64,000 nt of DNA from Neobacillus bataviensis (GTDB lineage Bacteria; Bacillota; Bacilli; Bacillales_B; DSM-18226). Of this stretch, positions 16,027-24,932 are shown piece by piece (the stretch's first letter is position 1; each line of letters starts with the position of its first letter). The DNA lies in assembly GCF_019969725.1 (NCBI RefSeq), contig NZ_JAHXYW010000010.1, positions 1 through 64,000 on the forward strand, given 5' to 3'. The notes below the pieces were generated by a model that was not told the DNA's origin, made no database searches, and was given only the letters and a program-made list of their open reading frames with translations. Position numbers and translations under genes: made by a program.

Positions 16027-17643
16027 TTATTGCTTAATCCAGACGTTCGTTCCGTTTGGATTTACAATCTGAACGGAGAAGTCTGGAGAAACATCAAAGC
16101 CTTGTACCTTTTTGTTAATACCTGCTGTTGCATCTAGATTATCAAGCTCGATTCGCGGTACGTCTTTTAAAATGATTTCAAGTGCCTGCTGGTAGAGTTT
16201 GGCTCTTTCATTTTGATCCACTGTTTCTGAAACAGCTCGATCTAAAAGTGTATCTACCTCAGGATTTGAGTAGCCCTTTCCGTTTCCAAGTGCACCGATT
16301 TGCTTAGTGGAGAACAATTGATATAGGAAGAAATATGGATCCGGATACCAAGTCCAGCCGCCAATTGACATTGGTGCATTTCCTTTTGAAACCGTGTCAC
16401 TATAAGTTCCCCATTCAACAACTTTCAGTTCAACATCAATATTTAGGTTTTTTTTCATTTGGTTTTGGAAAATGGTTCCGTATGGAACACGCGCTTCTGA
16501 AAGATAGAGCTCTGTTTTAAAGCCCTTAGAATAGCCAGCTTCTTCTAAAAGTTTTTTCGCTGCTTTCGGATCATATGCTGGTGTAAGCTTTTCTAAGTCT
16601 TTGCTGTAGCCCCATGATTTTTTTGGCAGTGCCATAAAGGATTTTTCCGCACCGCCCCATTTGTTAACACCTTTAACGATTTCCTCCACATTTGTTGCCT
16701 TATAAATGGCTTCACGAACCTTTGGATCGGCAGTTGGCCCTTTTTTGTTATTAAGATCTAAGTAGGTTAATGAAAGGGCAGGCTTTGAAAGCAATTCAAG
16801 CTTTTCATCCTGTTTCACTAATTCACGGTTTTGCCCTTTAATATCCATCGCCACATCAACATCGCCAGAGCGTAAGGCGTTGGTCATCATGTTTGGTTCA
16901 GGTACAATTTTGAATGTTAATCCGTCTAGATGAGGTTTTTCTCCCCAATATTTATCAAAGCGAGTAAGCTTAACCTCAGAATCCTTAGCCCAGCTATCCA
17001 TTTTGAAAGGACCCGTTCCAACTAAGTGGCTTCCAAACTCTTCGCCCCACCCTTCGACTTCCTCTTTAGGCACGATCACATTTCCGGCATCTGTCAGCAT
17101 TGGTAATAATGCAGCATTCGGCTTTGTTAAATAAATAGCAACCTCATTTTCTCCGGTAACTACCACTTTTTCTACACCGTTTAATCGGTTCATAGCCGAT
17201 TCTTTCGCAGAGCGTTCAAGGCTGTACTTTACATCCTCAGCCGTCATTTTTCGTCCGTCTTGATATTTACCGGGTTGGAAAGAAACATCATCACGTAATG
17301 AAAAGGTGTAAACCTTCCCATCATCAGATACTTTCCACTCTTTTGCTAGAGAAGGTAAAAATTCACTTAATTCTTTGTTATACACGACTAGTGTATTTGC
17401 AACAGAAAGCATAACTTGTGATTCATAGACCCCCGTATATTTAATTGGATCTAATGTTTTTGGATTGGCGGAAAGTCCAACCTTCAATACACCACCATCT
17501 TGCGGCTTACCGGTTGCAGCCGGTTTTTCCGTATTAGATGGTTTGGTAGAACTTGAATTACTTCCTGAAGAACAGGCACTTAAAAGTAGAACAAGAGAGG
17601 CAATGACCAATACCATCCAACGACCTAAACTCTTCCTTTTCAT
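16027..17643 (-). CDS. oligopeptide/dipeptide-type ABC substrate-binding lipoprotein
   Basis: 538 residues starting at ATG 17643. A lipoprotein signal (LVLLLSACSSG, lipidated Cys near residue 24) is followed by a Ser/Thr/Pro linker and the SBP family 5 fold: GGVLKVGLSANPKTLDP, FLPSLAKEWKVSDDGKVYTFSLRDDVSF, DGRKMTAEDVKYSLER and NPNTYS-type later blocks. It captures peptides or similar ligands at the outer face of the membrane and hands them to the permease pair encoded divergently at 17876-19734. It is the first gene of the minus-strand operon, and an operator-like repeat lies 20 bp upstream of its start. Confidence 0.92.
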   Translation of the reverse strand: MKRKSLGRWMVLVIASLVLLLSACSSGSNSSSTKPSNTEKPAATGKPQDGGVLKVGLSANPKTLDPIKYTGVYESQVMLSVANTLVVYNKELSEFLPSLAKEWKVSDDGKVYTFSLRDDVSFQPGKYQDGRKMTAEDVKYSLERSAKESAMNRLNGVEKVVVTGENEVAIYLTKPNAALLPMLTDAGNVIVPKEEVEGWGEEFGSHLVGTGPFKMDSWAKDSEVKLTRFDKYWGEKPHLDGLTFKIVPEPNMMTNALRSGDVDVAMDIKGQNRELVKQDEKLELLSKPALSLTYLDLNNKKGPTADPKVREAIYKATNVEEIVKGVNKWGGAEKSFMALPKKSWGYSKDLEKLTPAYDPKAAKKLLEEAGYSKGFKTELYLSEARVPYGTIFQNQMKKNLNIDVELKVVEWGTYSDTVSKGNAPMSIGGWTWYPDPYFFLYQLFSTKQIGALGNGKGYSNPEVDTLLDRAVSETVDQNERAKLYQQALEIILKDVPRIELDNLDATAGINKKVQGFDVSPDFSVQIVNPNGTNVWIKQ

Positions 17644-17663
17644 ACGACAACTCCCCCTATTGA

Positions 17664-17695
17664 TTCACATTGTGAATCGGTATTTCAAATATTGA
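17664..17695 (+). promoter_or_regulatory. operator-like repeat, copy 1 (binding-protein side)
   Basis: A 32-bp element that matches copy 2 at 28 of 32 positions. It contains the palindrome GATTCACA-T-TGTGAATC (17662-17678) followed by TTCAA-ATA-TTGAA (17684-17696). It ends about 20 bp from the start codon of the minus-strand binding-protein gene. IclR-family regulators bind such short palindromes, and one is encoded at 24153; the link is inferred. Confidence 0.65.
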
Positions 17696-17822
17696 ATTTA
17701 GAAATAAATTTATCATACAAAGAAAGTCTAGTAAACAAGTTTTTTAAATTTTTTAAAAATATTATCTTATTCGATTATTCCGTATTTACAATTAAATTTC
17801 GTGATGCTACACTTAACTCTAG

Positions 17823-17854
17823 TTCACATACTGAATCAGTGTTTCAAATATTGA
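17823..17854 (+). promoter_or_regulatory. operator-like repeat, copy 2 (permease side)
   Basis: TTCACATACTGAATC (17823-17837) and TTTCAAATATTGA (17842-17854) repeat the element at 17664-17695 in direct orientation, 159 bp away. It ends 21 bp before the permease start codon. Equal placement beside two divergent genes suggests common control by one regulator. Confidence 0.65.
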
Positions 17855-17875
17855 TGAATAAAAAGGGAGGTAACA

Positions 17876-18841
17876 ATGGGGAAGTATATTATTAGAAGAC
17901 TATTTGATCTTCTGCCAACCATTTTAGTCGTAGCAGTCATCGTTTTTATCATTACCCGGCTGATTCCCGGTGATCCTGCAAGTGTCATGCTTGGACCGCA
18001 GGCAAGTGTTGAGGACATTGAGGCATTAAGGGAACAGCTTGGATTAAATGACCCTTTATATGTTCAATTTTTTCATTATATTGGAGACCTGCTCCGCGGG
18101 AACTTTGGTGTTTCGCTTACTTATAATGAACCCATTGTCCAATTAATTTTGGAGCGTTTTCCAAATACTCTAGTTTTAGCGATAAGCGCACTAATTATCG
18201 CCTTTATGATTGGTGTCCCAGCAGGTATCATTTCGGCTTCTAAACAGAACTCTCTTTTAGACTATACCGTTATGCTTGTTTCTTTAATCGGGGTATCGAT
18301 GCCAATCTTTTGGCTTGGGGTTATGCTGGTGCTTTACTTTAGTGTCAATCTTGGCTGGTTTCCAGCAACGGGCATGGGGGCAATGGAGGATGGACTGATT
18401 CCTTATTTAAAGCATCTAATCCTTCCGAGTATTACACTCGCAACCATTCCGATGGCAACCTTTGCCCGGATTACACGGTCAAGTATGCTGGAGGTCATAT
18501 CGCAGGATTACATTAAAACAGCTCGTTCTAAAGGCTTGAGTGAGTTTTGGGTCATCTGCAAGCATGCATTTAAAAATGCCCTTACACCATTATTAACGGT
18601 ACTGGGCATGCAAATTTCTATGATGCTTGGCGGCGCAGTTTTAACTGAAACGATTTTCAGTTGGCCAGGTATGGGACGATTGATCGTTGACGCGATTGAA
18701 AAGCGGGATTTTATTGTTGTTCAAGGGACCGTTTTATTTATAGCTGCCATTTTTGTCCTTGTGAATTTGTTTGTAGATGTTATGTACAAAGTGGTAAATC
18801 CAAGAGTGAATTATTCTTCCAATAAAGGGGGGAGCAACTAA
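17876..18841 (+). CDS. ABC transporter permease, DppB-like
   Basis: 321 residues, ATG 17876 behind AAGGGAGGT. The N-terminus YIIRRLFDLLPTILVVAVIVF and RLIPGDPASVMLGPQAS are typical of DppB/OppB permeases. Six membrane helices are visible and the EAA loop (TARSKGLSEFWVICKHAFKNALTP) contacts the ATPases. It forms the membrane channel with the next gene product for import of peptides or peptide-like solutes. The stop codon overlaps the next start by one base, so translation is coupled. Confidence 0.93.
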   Translation: MGKYIIRRLFDLLPTILVVAVIVFIITRLIPGDPASVMLGPQASVEDIEALREQLGLNDPLYVQFFHYIGDLLRGNFGVSLTYNEPIVQLILERFPNTLVLAISALIIAFMIGVPAGIISASKQNSLLDYTVMLVSLIGVSMPIFWLGVMLVLYFSVNLGWFPATGMGAMEDGLIPYLKHLILPSITLATIPMATFARITRSSMLEVISQDYIKTARSKGLSEFWVICKHAFKNALTPLLTVLGMQISMMLGGAVLTETIFSWPGMGRLIVDAIEKRDFIVVQGTVLFIAAIFVLVNLFVDVMYKVVNPRVNYSSNKGGSN

Positions 18842-19734
18842 TGTCGGCTGTACAACCTTCAATTAGCACAACCAATCCAAAAGGTAAGAAAATGAAAAAA
18901 GAAGCAGGCTTATTCAAAAAGCTAATTCGCAATCGTTTGGCGGCGATTGGATTGAGTATTACGTTATTTATGACCATCATCGCCTTATTCGCACCGTGGA
19001 TTGCTCCCTTTCCTCCTAATCAAATGGATGTGGTCAATTCACTCGTAACACCAGGTACCGCGGGCCATCTATTAGGAACGGATAACTATGGAAGGGATTT
19101 GTTTAGCCGCCTTGTGTATGGGGCGAGAATTTCCTTAATTGTCGGCATATCTGCCGTTGTCTTTGGTGCCTTCTTTGGAACGTTACTTGGTTTAGTTTCA
19201 GGCTATTTCGGCGGACGGCTGGATGCGATCATTATGAGAACAATGGATGGATTGTTCGCTTTTCCATTTATCTTACTAGCGATCACCTTAATGACCGTTT
19301 TAGGTCAGGGTCTTGTGAATGTCATCATCGCGATTGGAATTGCCAATATTCCGGGATTTGCCAGGATCGTGCGCGGGCAAGTGCTCAGTGTGAAAGAAGA
19401 GGAATTCATTGAAGTCACTCGATCATTGGGTGCGACGAACAGCCGCATTATTTTCCAACATGTCCTGCCAAACTGTTTAGCCCCATTAATTGTTTATGGA
19501 ACGATGAGCGTGGCTGGTGCGATTATTTCTGAAGCGGCTCTTAGCTTTTTAGGATTAGGTGTGCAGCCGCCAACGGCCTCATGGGGAAGTATTCTAAAAG
19601 ATGGTAAAGACTTTTTAGTGTTAAGTCCACACATGGCCACTTTTTCAGGGTTAGCGATTTTGTTTACCGTTCTTGGGATTAACTTATTTGGAGACGGCTT
19701 ACGGGATGCGTTGGATCCAAAAATGAAAGTGTAG
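18841..19734 (+). CDS. ABC transporter permease, DppC-like
   Basis: 297 residues. It has the extended N-terminus and first helix of DppC/OppC permeases, APWIAPFPPNQ, then the HLLGTDNYGRDLFSRLVYGARISL block that is diagnostic for this family, and an EAA loop (VTRSLGATNSRIIFQHVLPNCLAP). Partner of the DppB-like permease; the two genes overlap by one base. Confidence 0.93.
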   Translation: MSAVQPSISTTNPKGKKMKKEAGLFKKLIRNRLAAIGLSITLFMTIIALFAPWIAPFPPNQMDVVNSLVTPGTAGHLLGTDNYGRDLFSRLVYGARISLIVGISAVVFGAFFGTLLGLVSGYFGGRLDAIIMRTMDGLFAFPFILLAITLMTVLGQGLVNVIIAIGIANIPGFARIVRGQVLSVKEEEFIEVTRSLGATNSRIIFQHVLPNCLAPLIVYGTMSVAGAIISEAALSFLGLGVQPPTASWGSILKDGKDFLVLSPHMATFSGLAILFTVLGINLFGDGLRDALDPKMKV

Positions 19735-19751
19735 AAGCTGGAGGTGTTTGC

Positions 19752-20765
19752 ATGGCCGATTTTTTACTAAAAGTAGAGGACTTGGAAGTGCATTTTCGTT
19801 CTTCGTCTTCTGTTGTTAAAGCAGTAAATGGTGTTAGTTTTACTTTAAATAAAAAAGAGACCCTCGGCATTGTCGGCGAGTCCGGTTCAGGAAAAAGTGT
19901 GACAGCAACCGCATTGCTTCGTCTGATTCCAAGCCCCCCTGGAAAGATTGCTGGAGGGAAGATGTTGTTTGAGGGGAAAGATTTACTTTCTTTATCGGAA
20001 AAAGAAATGCGTTCTGTCAGAGGGAATGAAATCTCCATGATTTTCCAAGATCCGATGACAAGTTTGAATCCTGTCTTTACGGTTGGCGACCAAATTATGG
20101 AGTCGATTCGCACTCATCGAAAGATGTCAAAAAAGGAAGCAAAAAAGGCAGCGATCGATATGCTGAAGCTGGTGGGGATCCCGGAATCCGAAAAAAGAAT
20201 CGATATGTATCCACACGAATTTTCCGGAGGTATGAGGCAGCGGGTTATGATTGCGATTGCCCTTGCCTGTAATCCGAAGTTGTTAATTGCCGATGAGCCA
20301 ACAACTGCATTGGATGTAACGGTACAGGCGCAAATTCTTGATTTAATGAGGCATCTGCAGAATACCATCGACACTTCTATTATTATGATTACCCATGATT
20401 TAGGCGTAGTTTGGGAAATGTGTGATAAGGTCATTGTCATGTATGCAGGGAATACCGTGGAATCTGGCAGTGTGAAAGCTATTTTTGATAATCCGCTACA
20501 CCCCTATACTTGGGGATTACTTGATTCACAGATTACGAGTGATATTGCGAATGAAGAGAAGCTCTCGGCTATTCCCGGAACCCCGCCAGATTTACGTCAG
20601 GAGATTAAGGGCTGCCATTTTGCCGATCGTTGCCCATATGCACAGGATATTTGTTTTTCTGCTCGGCCGAATTTAATAGAAGTAGAGGAAGGCCATTTTA
20701 CTTCCTGCCATTTCCAAACCAAAGAGAGTCAGCTTACGAGAAAGGAGAAGGCGTATCATGGCTGA
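19752..20765 (+). CDS. ABC transporter ATPase, DppD/OppD-like
   Basis: 337 residues. Walker A GESGSGKS (near residue 43), Q-loop QDPMTSLNP, signature FSGGMRQR, Walker B LLIADEPTTALD and the H-loop THDLG are present. The C-terminal Cys-rich extension (GCHFADRCPYAQDIC) is the oligopeptide-transporter-specific domain that in this family can bind an iron-sulfur cluster. It powers import together with the next ATPase, whose gene it overlaps by 8 bp. Confidence 0.94.
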   Translation: MADFLLKVEDLEVHFRSSSSVVKAVNGVSFTLNKKETLGIVGESGSGKSVTATALLRLIPSPPGKIAGGKMLFEGKDLLSLSEKEMRSVRGNEISMIFQDPMTSLNPVFTVGDQIMESIRTHRKMSKKEAKKAAIDMLKLVGIPESEKRIDMYPHEFSGGMRQRVMIAIALACNPKLLIADEPTTALDVTVQAQILDLMRHLQNTIDTSIIMITHDLGVVWEMCDKVIVMYAGNTVESGSVKAIFDNPLHPYTWGLLDSQITSDIANEEKLSAIPGTPPDLRQEIKGCHFADRCPYAQDICFSARPNLIEVEEGHFTSCHFQTKESQLTRKEKAYHG

Positions 20766-21732
20766 AGCGATTATTAAGGTGGAAAATTTAAAAAAGCATT
20801 TTCCGATTCAGGATCCGCTCCCTTTCAAAAAATCAAAGCTAAGTGTGAAAGCGGTTGATGGTGTCAGTTTCGAGGTTTTCCGTGGTGAAACACTTGGAAT
20901 TGTCGGGGAATCAGGTTGTGGGAAATCCACAATGGCCCGGTTAATCAACCAATTGATCCGTCCGTCTGATGGAAAGGTTGTTTTTAAAGGTCAGGATTTA
21001 GCTTCGATGGGGACGAAAGAAATCCGTGCTTCCCGGAAATCAATTCAAATGGTGTTTCAGAATCCATATGCCTCATTGGATCCGCGAAAAACAATTAAAC
21101 AATTAATTGCCGAGCCTTTAGAAATTCATAAAGTGGGCGATCCCCTTTCACGGAAAACGCGCGTTCAGGAATTATTAGAAGTGGTTGGTTTAAGCAGCTA
21201 TCATGCTGACCGTTACCCGCATGAATTTTCAGGAGGACAGCGTCAGCGGATTAATATCGCCCGAGCCCTTGCTTTAAATCCAGATGTGATTATATGCGAT
21301 GAACCTGTCTCTGCCTTGGATGTATCCGTTCAGGCACAGGTTATTAATCTCTTAAAAGATTTACAAAAGAAATTCGACTTAACCTATATTTTTATTTCAC
21401 ATGATTTAAATGTGGTCAGATATATGTGTGACAGAATTGCCGTCATGTATTTAGGAAAAATCGTCGAAATCGGGACTTTTGCTGAAATCTATGAAACTCC
21501 GCTTCATCCGTATACAAAGGCATTGCTGTCAGCTATTCCAAAGGAAAGTCCCTATGATAAAAGAGAAAGAATTTTATTAAAAGGGGATGTACCTAGTCCC
21601 GTTAATCCGCCGGCAGGATGTCATTTCCATCAACGATGTCCTTATGCGATGGATATTTGCAAAACGGCAAGACCAGAGCTTAAACAACATGAAGCCAAGC
21701 AGCGTGTTGCCTGTCATCTTATTGAATCTTAA
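20758..21732 (+). CDS. ABC transporter ATPase, DppF/OppF-like
   Basis: 324 residues. Walker A GESGCGKS, Q-loop QNPYASLDPR, signature FSGGQRQR, Walker B VIICDEPVSALD and switch SHDL are intact, with the C-terminal CHFHQRCPYAMDIC motif. It forms the ATPase heterodimer with the preceding gene product. The gene is followed 17 bp later by the DUF1177 gene, so transport and metabolism are in one transcript. Confidence 0.94.
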   Translation: MAEAIIKVENLKKHFPIQDPLPFKKSKLSVKAVDGVSFEVFRGETLGIVGESGCGKSTMARLINQLIRPSDGKVVFKGQDLASMGTKEIRASRKSIQMVFQNPYASLDPRKTIKQLIAEPLEIHKVGDPLSRKTRVQELLEVVGLSSYHADRYPHEFSGGQRQRINIARALALNPDVIICDEPVSALDVSVQAQVINLLKDLQKKFDLTYIFISHDLNVVRYMCDRIAVMYLGKIVEIGTFAEIYETPLHPYTKALLSAIPKESPYDKRERILLKGDVPSPVNPPAGCHFHQRCPYAMDICKTARPELKQHEAKQRVACHLIES

Positions 21733-21749
21733 TTTGGAGGGAATATGAA

Positions 21750-22700
21750 ATGTCATTGAAACATGTTACGGAAGTATTAGAAATTATGGATAGTATTCAT
21801 GCAACCGGAGAGGATGTAAAAAGCTACCTCGAAGGGATCTCAAATCTTGGGAAGATTTCGATTGAAACAGTGGAGGGAAAAGCAGGTTCAACTGATTTTA
21901 TTAAAGTTGTAATTCCTGGTGAAAATGGAAAGTTTAACGGGGGAAATGCACCAACACTTGGAGTAATCGGACGTTTAGGCGGAATTGGTGCTCGTCCTGA
22001 GGTTAAAGGCTTTGTTTCTGACGGGGATGGAGCATTATCCTGTATGGCGGCTGCCGCGAAGCTTCTCGATATGAGCGGAAAGGGTGACCGCCTTAATGGG
22101 GATATCATTTTAACGACACATATTTGCCCAACAGCGCCAACCTTGCCGCATGATCCTGTTCCGTTTATGGATTCACCCGTGGACATCTTTGCGATGAATC
22201 AGCACGAAGTGACGGAAGAAATGGATGCGATTCTTTCAATTGATACAACAAAAGGCAATATGATTACCAACCATAAAGGGTTTGCGATTACACCAACTGT
22301 TAAAGAGGGCTATGTATTAAAAATCAGCCAGGATTTATTACATGTGTATACTCAATCGGCAGGCCGTCTTCCCGTTACGCTGCCGATTACAACACAAGAT
22401 ATTACCCCATATGGAAACGGGGTTTACCATGTAAATAGTATTCTTCAGCCTGCGGTTGCAACGAAAAGTCCAGTTGTTGGGATTGCTATTACGACGGAAA
22501 CGGCGGTTGCCGGCTGCGGCACTGGGGCAACACACCCAATGGATGTGGAACAGGTTGTCCGCTATGTGATTGAGGTGGCCAAACTTTTTGGCGAAAATAA
22601 GTGTTCCTTCTATGATGAAGCCGAATTTGCCCGCCTCGAGCAGTTATATGGAAAAATGACGCATTTACAAACAAAAGGAAATCAGGTGACTGCGGGATGA
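21750..22700 (+). CDS. DUF1177 family protein
   Basis: 316 residues from ATG 21750 behind TTGGAGGG. Family-typical blocks are LGVIGRLGGIGARPEVKGFVSDGDGA (split here only by wording), THICPTAPTLPHDPVPFM, MNQHEV, SIDTTKGN and QDITPYGNGVYHVNSIL. The conserved His, Asp and Glu residues (THICP, PHDP, NQHE) look like a metal site, and the overall layout recalls M20/M42-like metallohydrolases, but no activity is established for DUF1177 as far as I know. It overlaps the M20 peptidase start by 4 bp (ATGA) and follows the transporter, which places it in the same catabolic route. Confidence 0.85.
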   Translation: MSLKHVTEVLEIMDSIHATGEDVKSYLEGISNLGKISIETVEGKAGSTDFIKVVIPGENGKFNGGNAPTLGVIGRLGGIGARPEVKGFVSDGDGALSCMAAAAKLLDMSGKGDRLNGDIILTTHICPTAPTLPHDPVPFMDSPVDIFAMNQHEVTEEMDAILSIDTTKGNMITNHKGFAITPTVKEGYVLKISQDLLHVYTQSAGRLPVTLPITTQDITPYGNGVYHVNSILQPAVATKSPVVGIAITTETAVAGCGTGATHPMDVEQVVRYVIEVAKLFGENKCSFYDEAEFARLEQLYGKMTHLQTKGNQVTAG

Positions 22701-23965
22701 GTGATCTAACAGCCTTAAAACAAAGATTGATCGATGAAGTGGAAGCACATAAAGATGAGTTGATTGAGCTATGTGGTTCGTTAATTAAAATCCCTAGTGA
22801 AAATCCCCCAGGGGACTCTACTGAAATTTCTCAGTTTATCACGGATTATCTTCAGCAATATGGACTCGAAACAGCATGGCACGAATCAAGCGAGAAAATG
22901 TTTAATTTAATTTCTAGTATCGGAATTGAAAAGGGGAAAGAATTAATCTACTGTGGACACACGGATGTCGTTCCTGCAGGTGATTTGTCCAAATGGGATT
23001 TTAATCCTTTCTCCGGGGAAGTAAAGGACGGCTGGATGCTGGGCAGAGGTGCTAGTGATATGAAAGCGGGTCTTGCCGGATTAATTTTTGTCTTTGCATT
23101 ATTAAAACGGTTAGATGTAGAGCTCCCAGGAAAACTAACGTTGGCGATTGTGCCGGATGAAGAAACGGGCGGGGAATTTGGTGTCCCGTGGCTGCTCGAA
23201 AAGAAATTGATTAAAGGGGACGGTGCATTAATTGCAGAACCATCTTCACGGTTGAATCCGACCATCGGCCAAAAAGGTTCTTACTGGTTCGAGCTTGAAG
23301 TATTCGGCGAACCTGGCCATGGCAGTCTGTCACCGCTCGCTGGAAATAACGCCATTACCGATGCGATTGCTGCGATTGAAAAAATAAGAACGCTTTGGGA
23401 TCTGAAAATTGATATTCCAGAAGAGGTTCAGGGTTTAATTGACGTCTCCAAACGGTATATGCGGGAAGTTGAAAAAGAACGTGAAAAGTTCCAGCCAGTA
23501 CTTGAAAAAGTTACAGTCAATATTGGTACCATTCAAGGGGGAACGAAATCAAATGTGATTCCTGAAAGCTGTAAGGTTCAAGTAGATTGCCGTTTACCAT
23601 TTGGGATTACTCGTGATGAAGTTACTTCTTATTTGCAGAAACACCTTGATGAATTAGGAATCCGCTATGAAATTCGGCCATTTGGATTTAGAAGTCATGC
23701 CAACTATACCAGTGCTGAGGATCCGGTTTGCAAGGCCATTGTTGATAATATTACTTTCGTCACTGGTGAAGAAGCTTATGGTGTCATGCAATGGGCGAGC
23801 AGTGATGCCCGGCACTTCCGGGATTATCACATTCCAGTATTACAATACGGTCCTGCCTATTTACCTACGATCCATGGATACAATGAAAGAGTTCGCGTTG
23901 AAGATATCGTTCGTTGTGCAAAGGTATATATAGCAGCGGTTATTGATTTTCTTTATGAAAAATAA
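22697..23965 (+). CDS. M20 family peptidase/deacylase (ArgE/DapE type)
   Basis: 422 residues. Metal-binding motifs of M20 enzymes are visible: YCGHTDVVPAGD (first His and catalytic Asp), GRGASDMKAG (bridging Asp), PDEETGGEFG (catalytic Glu pair), IAEPSS and the late His in PTIHGYNERV. The inserted dimerisation domain (GSYWFELEVFGEPGHGS...) is complete. Such enzymes hydrolyse amide bonds of N-acyl amino acids or dipeptides. Overlap with DUF1177 and proximity to the peptide-type importer suggest it acts on an imported amide after opening by the amidohydrolase. The exact substrate is unknown. Confidence 0.92.
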   Translation: MSDLTALKQRLIDEVEAHKDELIELCGSLIKIPSENPPGDSTEISQFITDYLQQYGLETAWHESSEKMFNLISSIGIEKGKELIYCGHTDVVPAGDLSKWDFNPFSGEVKDGWMLGRGASDMKAGLAGLIFVFALLKRLDVELPGKLTLAIVPDEETGGEFGVPWLLEKKLIKGDGALIAEPSSRLNPTIGQKGSYWFELEVFGEPGHGSLSPLAGNNAITDAIAAIEKIRTLWDLKIDIPEEVQGLIDVSKRYMREVEKEREKFQPVLEKVTVNIGTIQGGTKSNVIPESCKVQVDCRLPFGITRDEVTSYLQKHLDELGIRYEIRPFGFRSHANYTSAEDPVCKAIVDNITFVTGEEAYGVMQWASSDARHFRDYHIPVLQYGPAYLPTIHGYNERVRVEDIVRCAKVYIAAVIDFLYEK

Positions 23966-24012
23966 TTCAGATAAAGGCGGCTTTTTTGCATGAAGCTGTC
24001 CAGGCTTTTTGT

Positions 24013-24064
24013 TGCAGTTATACTTTTTAACTTTTACTCCCTTTAAAGTTAGAGGATAACTGCA
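24013..24064. repeat. two-step inverted repeat between M20 and iclR genes
   Basis: TGCAGTTAT (24013-24021) pairs with ATAACTGCA (24056-24064), and inside it TAACTTT (24028-24034) pairs with AAAGTTA (24045-24051). It could terminate the transporter operon or serve as a regulatory structure; no T tract follows. A further spaced repeat TTTCAA/TTGAAA (24089-24115) stands before the iclR gene and resembles part of the 17.7-kb operator repeats. Confidence 0.5.
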
Positions 24065-24152
24065 TATTAATGTAATTACTATTGCATTTTTCAAATTTTA
24101 ATTATCTAATTGAAATAGGTGTTTTGTAATGGTAAGGGGGAGTTAATTCTAC

Positions 24153-24914
24153 ATGTTAAAAACCTTAGATTTAGCACTTAAGGTACTAATGATGTTTACA
24201 AAGGAAAGACCAGTTTGGGGAGGAAGAGAATTAGCAAATGAGCTTGGCTTGAATCATACCAATATTTATCGGATTCTCGAAACCTTAGAAAAAAATAGAT
24301 TTATTTCAAAAGATAAAGAGACAAAAAAATATTCATTAGGTTATGCTACATGGGAATTAGGAATGATTATGTATGAAGGCCTAAATGTAAATAAATTAAT
24401 TCACCCCATACTTGAACGATTAAGGGATAAAACGGGAGAATCCATTTTTCTTACTATATTGGATCGGGATGAAGCTGTTACACTTGATGTAGTAGAACCA
24501 GAGAATAAGGTAAAGTTTTCCGTTTCTGCAGGAAGCAGGTCTCCATTATATGTGGGTGCTTCTTATCGTACCATCCTAGCATACATGCCGGATGAGTTCA
24601 TTGAATCGGTGATTGAACGTGGTTTGGTGAAATACACAAAAACGACGATGACAGACCCAGAGGAACTTCGATCTGAATTAGAAAGAATAAAGGAACAAGG
24701 CTGGGCGCAAAGCCAGGGAGAGTATACCGCTGATGTTATTGCTGTAGCCGTACCGGTTTTTGATAAAGGCGAGATACTTGGATCGCTAACGGTATCCGGT
24801 CCCATTTACCGAATGTTTGACGAGAAAATCCAGGAATACCTTCCTCTTTTAAAAGAGACAAGAGACGAGGTAAGCGCTGTCATCCAACGATATCAATTGA
24901 AATTGAAAGTATAA
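24153..24914 (+). CDS. IclR family transcriptional regulator
   Basis: 253 residues. The N-terminal winged helix (LALKVLMMFTKERPVWGGRELANELGLNHTNIYRILETLEKNRFI) is followed by the IclR effector-binding domain (about 80-250: LRDKTGESIFLTILDRDEAVTLDVV, GASYRTILAYMP, VPVFDKGEILGSLTVSGP). Regulators of this family respond to small acids and control neighbouring catabolic genes. Position between the transporter operon and the M29/NicX-like gene makes it the likely regulator of the 13.0-25.9 kb region, with the repeats at 17664 and 17823 as candidate sites. Confidence 0.92.
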   Translation: MLKTLDLALKVLMMFTKERPVWGGRELANELGLNHTNIYRILETLEKNRFISKDKETKKYSLGYATWELGMIMYEGLNVNKLIHPILERLRDKTGESIFLTILDRDEAVTLDVVEPENKVKFSVSAGSRSPLYVGASYRTILAYMPDEFIESVIERGLVKYTKTTMTDPEELRSELERIKEQGWAQSQGEYTADVIAVAVPVFDKGEILGSLTVSGPIYRMFDEKIQEYLPLLKETRDEVSAVIQRYQLKLKV

Positions 24915-24932
24915 CATCTTGGAGGAAGAAAA

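Noticed and set aside
24563..24805. Minus-strand open frames within iclR, ftsZ, RND and other genes
   Set aside because: They lie opposite strongly conserved coding sequence, lack ribosome sites and have no recognisable product.
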